Shown here piece after piece: positions 57,085 to 64,000 of a stretch of DNA of 64,000 nucleotides (the stretch's first letter is position 1; every line of letters starts with the position of its first letter). The DNA is taken from NCBI RefSeq assembly GCF_026626745.1, contig NZ_JAPNJW010000001.1, positions 6,279,247 to 6,343,246 on the forward strand, given 5' to 3'. The DNA is from Nannocystis sp. RBIL2. Lineage in GTDB: Bacteria > Myxococcota_A > Polyangia > Nannocystales > Nannocystaceae. A program made the position numbers and the translations under genes. Below the pieces are notes generated by a model, which was given only the letters and a program-made list of their open reading frames with translations, did no database searches and was not told where the DNA came from.

Positions 57085-59672
57085 GCGCGATCGACAACAT
57101 CGTCGCCGGCCCGCGCACCCTGCGGGAGTTCGCGGCCAAGCTGATCGAGCAGCCCGACAAGAGCACCTCGTCGGACGCGATCCTCGAGTGTTTTTTAGAT
57201 TGGGTCACCGAGACGGGGCTCGAGCTGTACCCGGCGCAGGAGGAGGCGATCCTCGAGCTCCTGGCCGGCAAGCACGTGGTGCTCAACACGCCGACCGGCT
57301 CGGGCAAGTCGCTGGTGGCGACCGCGATGCACCTGGCCGCGGTGGCCCGCAAGCGCCGCAGCGTGTACACGAGCCCGATCAAGGCGCTGGTCAGCGAGAA
57401 GTTCTTCGCCCTGTGCCGCGAGTTCGGGCCCGACCGCGTCGGCATGATGACGGGCGACGCGAGCGTCAACCGCGACGCGCCGATCCTCTGCTGCACCGCG
57501 GAGATCCTCGCCAACATGGCGCTGCGCGACGGGCGGATGGCGCCGGTCGACGACGCGGTGCTCGACGAGTTCCACTATTACGGCGACCGCGACCGCGGGA
57601 TGGCGTGGCAGATCCCGCTGCTGTCGCTGCCGTACACGACCTTCCTGCTGATGTCGGCGACGCTCGGCGACACGACCAAGGTCGAGGACGGGCTCAAGCG
57701 GCTGACGAAGCAGGAGGTCGCGGTGGTGCGCTCGGCGGTCCGGCCGGTGCCGCTCGACTTCGAGTACCGCGAGACGCCGCTGCACGAGACGATCGGCTAC
57801 CTGCTCGACCGCGGGCGCGCGCCGATCTACATCGTCAGCTTCACCCAGCGCGAGGCCGCCGAGGAGGCGCAGAACCTGATGAGCACGAACCTGTGCTCGC
57901 GCGAGGAGAAGGCGGCGATCGCCGAGGCGATGGCGGGGTTCCGCTTCGACACGCCGTACGGCAAGGAGATCCAGGGCTACCTCAAGCACGGCGTGGGGGT
58001 GCACCACGCGGGCCTGCTGCCGAAGTACCGCCTGCTGGTCGAGAAGCTGGCGCAGCAGGGCAAGCTGCGGGTGATCTGCGGCACCGACACGCTCGGGGTC
58101 GGGGTCAACATCCCGATCCGCACGGTCCTGTTCACCAAGCTGTGCAAGTACGACGGCGAGCAGACGCGGATCCTCGGGGCCCGCGACTTCAAGCAGATCG
58201 CCGGGCGAGCCGGCCGCAAGGGTTTCGACGATCACGGCTACGTGGTGTGCCAGGCGCCCGAGCACGTGATCGAGAACAAGAAGCTCGAGGCCAAGGCGGC
58301 GGCCGACCCGAAGAAGAAGAAGTTCGTGCGCCGGCAGCCGCCCGAGAAGGGGTATGTCCCCTGGGACAAGTCGACGTTCGAGAAGCTGATCGATCGCGAG
58401 CCGGAGCCGCTGCAGTCGCGCTTCGTCGTGTCGTTCGGGATGATCTTGAGCCTCATCCAGTCGCCGGCCAACACCAACGCGTGGGGCGGCGGCTACCGCC
58501 GGCTGGTCGAGCTGATCGCGGCGGCGCACGACGAGGCGCGGGCCAAGACCCGCCACCGGCGCGAGGCGGCGACGCTGTTCCGCGCGCTGCACAAGGCGGG
58601 CATCGTCAAGCTGGTGCCGCTCGACGCGCGCAAGGACGGCGGGGGCGGGCGCGCGGTCCGGCTCGACGAGCACCTGCAGAAGGACTTCTCGCTCCACCAC
58701 ACGCTGTCGCTCTACCTGCTCGACACGCTCGGCCGCGTGCCGCAGGACTCGCCGACCTACGCGCTCGACGTGGTGTCGCTGGTCGAGTCGCTGCTCGAGA
58801 ACCCGCAGGTGGTGCTGCAGGCGCAGGAGCACCGCGCCCGCTCGGAGAAGATCGGCGAGCTCAAGGCGGCAGGCGTCGAGTACGAGGAGCGGATGGCGGA
58901 GCTCGAGAAGGTCTCGTACCCCAAGCCGCTGGCCGACTTCATCTACGACACCTTCAACGAGTTCTCGGCGCTGCACCCGTGGGTCGGGCAGGAGAACATC
59001 CGCCCGAAGTCGGTGGTGCGCGACATGGTCGAGCGCTACGTCGCGTTCAACGACTACGTCAAGGAGTACGGGCTGCAGCGCAGCGAGGGCGTGCTGCTGC
59101 GCTACTTGATGCAGGCCTACAAGCTCCTCGTGCAGACGGTGCCCGACGCGGCCAAGACCGACGAGGTGCACGACGTGATCGGCTTCCTGCGGGCGATGTT
59201 CGAGCACGTCGACACCAGCCTTCTGCAAGAGTGGGAGCGCATGCTGCACCCGCCGGTGGTCGAGGGCGAAGCCGCGCCCGCCGGGCCGCGCGATCTGTCG
59301 GCCGATCCCAAGGCGTTCGCGGCGCGCGTGCGCGCGGAGATGCACGCGCTGGTTCGCGCGCTCGCCGAGCGCGACTATGAGGACGCGGCGGTCGGCACGC
59401 GCGCAGACCCCGAGGACCCCTGGACCCCCGAGCGCTTCGCCCAGGCGATGGCCGAGTACTACGCCGAGTACCCGACGCTGCGCTTCGACCACGGGGCCCG
59501 GTTCCCCAAGTACACCCGCATCGAGGCGGTCGCCGACCAGCGCTGGCGGGTCACGCAGGTGCTCGTCGACCCCGAAGAGGACAACCTGTGGCACGTCGAG
59601 GGCGAGGTCGACCTGCGCGGCGACGGCTTCCCCGAGGGTCCGCTGGTGACGATCCGGGCGATCGGGGTGTGA
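57081..59672 (+). CDS. Ski2-like DEAD/DEAH helicase with DUF3516 C-terminus
   Basis: 863 residues from GTG 57081, overlapping the preceding stop. Helicase motifs: Q-like LELYPAQEEAILELL, Walker A TPTGSGKS at about 71-78, TSPIKALVSEKF (Ia), LDEFHYYGD (DEFH instead of DExH/D, motif II), LLMSATLGD (III), GVGVHHAGLLPKYR, GTDTLGVGVNIPIRTVLFTKL (V) and FKQIAGRAGRKGFD (VI). After 460 the long C-terminal part (LHPWVGQENIRPKSVVRDMVERYVAFNDYVKEYGLQRSEGVLLRYLMQAYKLL) matches the DUF3516 extension of actinobacterial and myxobacterial proteins. Probably an RNA helicase of unknown target. Confidence 0.9.
58355..58368. repeat. TGTCCYNNRGGACA palindrome
   Basis: tgtcccctgggaca inside the helicase gene; perfect six-base arms with a two-base centre. 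Confidence 0.5.
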
Positions 59673-59783
59673 GACTCGGCGCGACATTCGCTCCGTGTCA
59701 CCCCGCCCGTCCCCGCGTTGCCCCGGGGCCCGTGTTTGGCCGACACTCGAGCTGGGCGCCGGTGCGTCCGCGGAGGCGACAGG

Positions 59784-60338
59784 ATGTACGGTCTCGTCAA
59801 CAAGGCGGTCGAAGATCTGGTGTGCTCGCACTACGGCGAGGGCACGTGGGCGCAGATCCAGGCGCGCGCCGGGGTGCAGACGCCGGGCTTCGTGTCGATG
59901 GAGTCCTACCCCGACGAGATCACGTACAAGCTGGTCGACGCCGCCAGCGAGGTGCTCGGCGCGCCGGCGGCTGAGGTGCTCGAGGCGGTCGGCGAGCACT
60001 GGATCCTGTTCACCGCGCGCCACGGCTACGGCGAGCTGCTGCCGATGTTCGGCGCGACGCTGCGCGAGTTCGTGGCCAACCTCGACAACATGCACGCGCG
60101 CGTCGGCCTGACGTTCGCCAAGATGCGGCCGCCCAGCTTCGTGGTCCGCGACGCCGGGCCGCAGGCGCTCGAGCTCGAGTATCACTCGAGCCGCGAGGGG
60201 CTGGCGCCGATGGTGGTCGGCCTGCTCAAGGGCCTGGCCCGCACGTTCGCCGAGGACATCGCCGTCGAGCACGTCCACGGCCGCGAGCGCGGCGGCTTCG
60301 ACCTGTTCCGTCTCGAACTCCAACCGGCGGCCGCCTGA
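59784..60338 (+). CDS. H-NOX heme gas-sensor protein
   Basis: 184 residues from ATG 59784 (MYGLVNKAVEDLVCSHYGEGTW), the typical H-NOX opening. The proximal heme ligand is His 104 in NLDNMHARVG. The heme-propionate clamp Y-x-S-x-R is present as Tyr 133, Ser 135, Arg 137 (LEYHSSREGL), and PPSFVV supplies the conserved proline. A distal-pocket Tyr that would favour O2 is not obvious, so NO (or CO) is the likely ligand. The next gene, 2 bp away, encodes a kinase with an H-NOX-associated domain, so the pair forms an NO-responsive two-component input. Confidence 0.93.
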   Translation: MYGLVNKAVEDLVCSHYGEGTWAQIQARAGVQTPGFVSMESYPDEITYKLVDAASEVLGAPAAEVLEAVGEHWILFTARHGYGELLPMFGATLREFVANLDNMHARVGLTFAKMRPPSFVVRDAGPQALELEYHSSREGLAPMVVGLLKGLARTFAEDIAVEHVHGRERGGFDLFRLELQPAAA

Positions 60339-60340
60339 CC

Positions 60341-61579
60341 ATGCTGTTGCTTCTGCGCGAGCAATGTGAGCGGCTGTTCCCGTTCTCGATCTCCCTCGAC
60401 GAGGAGATGCGGATCCTCGACCTCGGGCGGTCGCTGCGGCGGCTGATGGCGGCCGACGTGTCGGGCCGGCCGTTCGACGAGTGGTTCGTGATCGACCGGC
60501 CGGTGCTGGAAGAGATGTCGCTCAAGGCGCTGCTGGCCCGCAAGGACTCGGTGGTGCTGCTGCAGGTCCGCGACCTCGACCTGCGCCTGCGCGGGGAGAT
60601 CGTCGAGGTCGACGGCGGGGCGCTGTTCGTCGGCACGCCGTGGCTGACCGAGCTCGGACAGGTCGCGGCGGCCGGGCTGGTGCTGCGGGACTTCGCGCTG
60701 CACGACCCGACCACCGAGATGCTGGTGGTGATGAAGACGATGCAGACGGCGATCGCGGACGCCAACGCCCTGGCCGACAAGCTGCGGCGCCAGGCGCAGC
60801 AGCTGCAGGCGGCCGAGCAGCTGGCGGAGCACCTGACCGCGGCCAAGAGCTCGTTCATCGCCAACATGAGCCTCGAGCTGCGCACGCCGCTCAACGCGAT
60901 CTTCGGCTACAGCGAGCTGATGCTCGACGAGCTCGGCGAGGCGACGCCGGAGGAGATGCGCGACGACTTGCAGCGGATCCAGCTGGCCGGGCAGCAGCTG
61001 CTGCGGCTGGTCGCCGACGTGCTCGACCTGTCGCGCATCGAGGCCCAGCGGGTCGAGCTGCGCGAGGACGTGTTCTCGCTGGCGACCCTGCTGCGCACGG
61101 TGAAGGGGACGGTGCTGCCGCAGCTGCGCCGCGGCGTGGCGCTGGTGTGGCCCGAAGACCAGGACGCGGCGCTGTTCGGCGACTCGGAGCGGGTCCGCCA
61201 GGTGCTGCTCAACCTGCTCGCCAACGCCTGCAAGTTCACCGAGCTCGGCGAGGTCGGGCTGGCGGTGCAGCTCAAGGACGACGGGGTGGTCGAGTTCGTG
61301 ATCCACGACACCGGCATCGGCATCAAGACCGAGCAGCAGCGGCGCGTGTTCGAGGCGTTCTACCAGGCCGACAGCTCGCTGCGGAAGCGCTTCGGCGGCT
61401 CGGGCCTGGGCCTCGCGCTGGCCCGCGGCTTCGTCGAGGCGATGGGCGGGACGATCAGCGTCGAGAGCGAGTACGAGATGGGCTCGCGCTTCACGGTGCG
61501 GGTGCCGCTCGGGCGCGCTCAGGGCCCGAGGCCGAGAGCCGGCAGCAAGAGCGCCCCGCACGCGATGAGCACGAAGTAG
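60341..61579 (+). CDS. H-NOX-associated sensor histidine kinase with altered H-box
   Basis: 412 residues from ATG 60341. The N-terminal HNOBA-like domain (ERLFPFSISLDEEMRILDLGRSLRRLM ... LRLRGEIVEVDGGALFVGTPWLTEL, 1-115) matches domains that pair with H-NOX. Next come a coiled-coil (MKTMQTAIADANALADKLRRQAQQLQAAEQLAEHL), a HisKA domain at about 165-230 and an HATPase at 275-395 (NLLANACKFTE, DTGIGIK, FGGSGLGLAL all intact). The H-box reads FIANMSLELRTPLNAIFGYSEL: position 178 is Leu (CTC) where His (CAC) is expected, so autophosphorylation is not expected as drawn. No membrane segment; cytosolic. The last 61 bp overlap the convergent transporter gene. Confidence 0.9.
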   Translation: MLLLLREQCERLFPFSISLDEEMRILDLGRSLRRLMAADVSGRPFDEWFVIDRPVLEEMSLKALLARKDSVVLLQVRDLDLRLRGEIVEVDGGALFVGTPWLTELGQVAAAGLVLRDFALHDPTTEMLVVMKTMQTAIADANALADKLRRQAQQLQAAEQLAEHLTAAKSSFIANMSLELRTPLNAIFGYSELMLDELGEATPEEMRDDLQRIQLAGQQLLRLVADVLDLSRIEAQRVELREDVFSLATLLRTVKGTVLPQLRRGVALVWPEDQDAALFGDSERVRQVLLNLLANACKFTELGEVGLAVQLKDDGVVEFVIHDTGIGIKTEQQRRVFEAFYQADSSLRKRFGGSGLGLALARGFVEAMGGTISVESEYEMGSRFTVRVPLGRAQGPRPRAGSKSAPHAMSTK

Positions 61580-63027
61580 CCGAGCACGTCGAGCACCACG
61601 CCGAAGCGGATCATCGACTGGATCCGGATGAGACCGGTGCCGTAGGCGATCGCGTTCGGCGGGGTCGAGACCGGCAGGGTGAAGGCGAAGCTGGCGGCCA
61701 TGGTGACGCACAGGGTGGTCGGCAGCGGGTCGATGCCGGCCGCCTGGGCGATGGCGATCAGCACCGGGACCATCATGCTGGTGGTCGCGACGTTGCTGGT
61801 GACCTCGGTCAGCCACAGCACGAGGAAGGTGGCGGTGGCGAGCAGGCCGAACGGCGAGCTGGCGAGCGGCCCGGCGCCGGCGAGGAAGCCGCGGGCGAGC
61901 GCCTCGGCGAGGCCGGTGTCGAACATCATCGCGCCGAGCGAGAAGCCGCCGCCGAGCAGGTAGAGCGTCGACCAGTCGAGCTGCATCGCCTTGTCCCACG
62001 GCAACACCGAGACGCCAGGCCGCCGTCCGCCGGGGACGACGCACAGCAACACGCCGGCGAGGATGGCGACGACGCCCTCCTGCAGGCCGCGGTCGGCCCA
62101 CTGCGCGGCCGGGTGGGCGGCGCCGAGGGTGACCTTGAGGATCGACGGCAGCAGCCAGCCGGCCACTGCGAGGAAGAACACGCCGGCGGCCCGCCGCTCG
62201 CCCGCCGACATCGGCCCGAGCTTGTGAAGTTGGTCGCGGACCTCGGCGGTGAGGCGGTCGAGCCGCGCGACCGGGGCGGGGAAGCGGCGGTGGGCGTAGA
62301 CGAGGGCGATCGCCAGGGTGGCGAGGCCGGTCGGCAGGCCGAAGCTGATCCACTGGAAGAAGTCGAGCTGGACGCCGGCCTGCCGCTCGAGGAAGTCGAG
62401 GGCGATGACGTTGGGGGCGGTGCCGATCGGGGTGACGATGCCGCCGATCGAGCAGGCGTAGGTGAGGGTCAGCAGCATGCCCTCGGCGAAGCGGTCGAAC
62501 TTAGGCTGGTCTTCGGGACTGGCGGCGCCGCGGATCGCCGAGCACAGGCCGAGCGCGACGGGGATCAACATCGCGGTGGTGGCGGTGTTGGAGATCCACA
62601 TCGAGCAGGCGAACGCGCCGAGGCCGACTGCCGTGCGCGCGCGGGCCGGCGAGCCGCGGACCCAGTCGCGCGCGAGCAGCCACAGCGCGGCCCGCCGGTC
62701 GAGCCCCTGCTCGCTGAGGCCGAGCGCGAGCATGAAGCCGCCGAGGAACAGGAAGATCAGCGGGCTGGCGAACGGGGCGAACGCCTTGGCCGCGGGGGTG
62801 ACGTCCATCGCCACCGCCAGCGCCGGGGCGACCAGCGCCGCGGCCCCGAGAGGCACCGCCTCACTGACCCACAGGACCACCGTGGCGGCGAAGATCGCCG
62901 CCAGGCGGTGGGCCGGCGCGGGCAGGCCGGTCGGGGCGACGAGCAGGGCGAAGAAGACCAGCGGCGCGAGCACGCGGCCGACCCGCTGACGGGCGACGTC
63001 GAAGGCGCTGCGAGCGACGCGGTCCAT
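61519..63027 (-). CDS. DASS/SLC13-type anion (dicarboxylate or sulfate) transporter
   Basis: 502 residues from ATG 63027. About 11-12 hydrophobic segments of the divalent-anion:Na+ symporter family: APLVFFALLVAPTGLP, AALVAPALAVAMDVTPAAKAFAPFASPLIFLFLGGFMLALGLSEQGLDRRAALWLL, SMWISNTATTAMLIPVALG (the 'SNT' substrate/Na+ motif) and GGIVTPIGTAPNVIAL; the second repeat has WLTEVTSNVATTSMMVPVLIAIA and LPVSTPPNAIAYGTG. Both SNT-type motifs (SNTATT and SNVATT) are intact. Probably imports dicarboxylates or related anions. It lies 6 bp downstream of the MFS gene, likely the same transcript. Confidence 0.9.
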   Translation of the reverse strand: MDRVARSAFDVARQRVGRVLAPLVFFALLVAPTGLPAPAHRLAAIFAATVVLWVSEAVPLGAAALVAPALAVAMDVTPAAKAFAPFASPLIFLFLGGFMLALGLSEQGLDRRAALWLLARDWVRGSPARARTAVGLGAFACSMWISNTATTAMLIPVALGLCSAIRGAASPEDQPKFDRFAEGMLLTLTYACSIGGIVTPIGTAPNVIALDFLERQAGVQLDFFQWISFGLPTGLATLAIALVYAHRRFPAPVARLDRLTAEVRDQLHKLGPMSAGERRAAGVFFLAVAGWLLPSILKVTLGAAHPAAQWADRGLQEGVVAILAGVLLCVVPGGRRPGVSVLPWDKAMQLDWSTLYLLGGGFSLGAMMFDTGLAEALARGFLAGAGPLASSPFGLLATATFLVLWLTEVTSNVATTSMMVPVLIAIAQAAGIDPLPTTLCVTMAASFAFTLPVSTPPNAIAYGTGLIRIQSMIRFGVVLDVLGYFVLIACGALLLPALGLGP

Positions 63028-63033
63028 GCGGCT

Positions 63034-64000
63034 TCAACTATTTTGGCGGAGGAACGGGATCAGCACCAGACAGGGGATGCACGCGACGGCGGCGATCGAG
63101 AAGTACACCAGCGGTCCGTGGGCCTCGTACAAAAAGCCGCTGTAGGTGCCCGAGATGGTCTGCGCGAGCGAATAGATGGCGGTCGCGAACGCGAAGTGGG
63201 CCGCCTTGTGGTCGGGGTGGCAGCGGCTCATGATGAAGATCGTCTGGGCCGCGGTGGCGAGGCCGCCGCACAGCTGCTCGATGACGAGGATGGTGCCGAC
63301 GTGCCACAGCGGCGGCGACAGCGTGTGCGCGAGGCTCAGCGGGGCGCCGAGGCCGAGCATGACGTCGGCGGGCAGGCGAGGGGCGGCGAGCCAGAGGTAG
63401 AGCGGCAGGGTGCCCGCCATGATGAGGGCGATCGGCAGCAGCGCGCGCCGCAGACCGACGCGCGCGACCCACAGGCCGCCGAGCATGGCGCCGGCGATGC
63501 TGGCGGCGGTGCCGAAGCCGTTGAGCACGCCGCGGTCGGGGGTGCTGATGCCGAGCTCGCGGAACAGCACCTTCGACATGCCGAACATCAGCGCGTCGCC
63601 GAGCTTGAAGCTGAGCAAGAACAGCAGGACGACGAGGGCCCGCGGCTGCAGCAGGAAGCTGAAGTAGGCGCCGCGGACGTGGGCGACGCGGGCCCGCCAG
63701 TCGGCCGCCGCGTCGCCGGTGGACTGGGCGACCGGGCGGACGGCGTGGATCCGCGGCAGCCACACGCGGTGGGCCACGGCGAGCCCGACCATGAGCAGGG
63801 CGCCGAGGCCGAAGCCGGCCAGCCAGTGGACGCGGCCGCCGAGGAACACCAGGCCTGACGAGCCGACCAGCATCGCCACGCGGAAGGCGGCCACGCGGAT
63901 GCCGGTGTAGCGGGCCTGGTCGGCGCGGCCGAGCGCGGTCATGTAGTAGCCGTCGCAGGCGATGTCGTGGGTGGCGCTGAACAGGCCGATGGCGATCAGC
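63034..64000 (-). CDS. AmpG-like MFS transporter, 5' end outside window
   Basis: The frame is open through the right window edge, and the codons before the internal ATG at 63942 are clearly coding (LIAIGLFSATHDIACDGYYMTALGR), matching the AmpG-type segment 'ATQDIA.DGY....L'. So the visible 322 residues are the C-terminal part. Eight or nine hydrophobic helices follow (VAAFRVAMLVGSSGLVFLGG, LVVLLFLLSFKLGDALMF, IAGAMLGGLWVARVGLRRALLP, and others). AmpG imports muropeptides for cell-wall recycling; in predators homologues may take up released wall fragments. Substrate is inferred. Upstream of the DASS gene by 6 bp. Confidence 0.8.
   Translation of the reverse strand, partial: LIAIGLFSATHDIACDGYYMTALGRADQARYTGIRVAAFRVAMLVGSSGLVFLGGRVHWLAGFGLGALLMVGLAVAHRVWLPRIHAVRPVAQSTGDAAADWRARVAHVRGAYFSFLLQPRALVVLLFLLSFKLGDALMFGMSKVLFRELGISTPDRGVLNGFGTAASIAGAMLGGLWVARVGLRRALLPIALIMAGTLPLYLWLAAPRLPADVMLGLGAPLSLAHTLSPPLWHVGTILVIEQLCGGLATAAQTIFIMSRCHPDHKAAHFAFATAIYSLAQTISGTYSGFLYEAHGPLVYFSIAAVACIPCLVLIPFLRQNS

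Overview
The window is about 70% G+C and reads as a chromosomal piece of a delta-type predatory bacterium. The many lipobox proteins with Ser/Thr/Gly-rich linkers, the DUF4215 'CGDG...CDDG' cysteine-repeat lipoprotein, the Ser/Thr kinase with a membrane segment and a Cys-containing C-terminal domain, and the H-NOX/histidine kinase pair all point to Myxococcota, most likely a Nannocystis-type lineage. This is inferred from family content; no rRNA or tRNA gene was seen.

Layout. 1-2325: a 5'-truncated unknown gene coupled to a GNAT acetyltransferase, then a convergent LysR regulator. 2514-7190 (minus strand): a tight run of thioesterase, class II fructose-1,6-bisphosphatase (frameshifted), fibrinogen-like lipoprotein, FtsJ-type rRNA methyltransferase and OmpA-type lipoprotein. 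7440-7880: a long imperfect foldback.

7800-51546 may be one integrated element of about 43.7 kb. A 20-bp direct repeat lies at each end, the right copy contains the stop codon of a tyrosine recombinase, and two excisionase-like HTH genes and an XRE regulator sit just inside. Cargo, left to right: a GmrSD/DUF262 nuclease; an IS21-family scar fused to the tail of a Ser/Thr kinase; a Cys-rich lipoprotein; a two-gene Tc toxin (a TcA of about 3.1 kaa and a TcB-TcC fusion whose variable C-terminus carries an HExxH metallopeptidase-like motif); a convergent small lipoprotein with a GspG-like end; a shuffled TcB/Rhs fragment; a type I restriction-modification operon with a YgjP-like metallopeptidase; three paralogous MerR-like DNA-binding proteins; several lipoproteins; a frameshifted Ser/Thr kinase; a ParA plus ribbon-helix-helix partition pair with direct repeats upstream; and unknown genes. 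The design is that of a mobile defence/offence island: the Tc toxin acts outward, the RM and GmrSD systems inward, and the Par and Int modules maintain and move the DNA.

Right of the element: a 15-repeat Cys-rich lipoprotein with a DUF1554-like end; an esterase, HELSH metallopeptidase-like lipoprotein and Ski2-type helicase in one run; an H-NOX gas sensor with its kinase, in which the usual phospho-acceptor His is Leu; and on the minus strand a DASS-type anion transporter downstream of an AmpG-like MFS protein that runs off the window. Two housekeeping-type genes (glpX and the kinase at 44.0-45.5 kb) each carry a single frame break with both halves otherwise intact, so assembly error must be considered for both.
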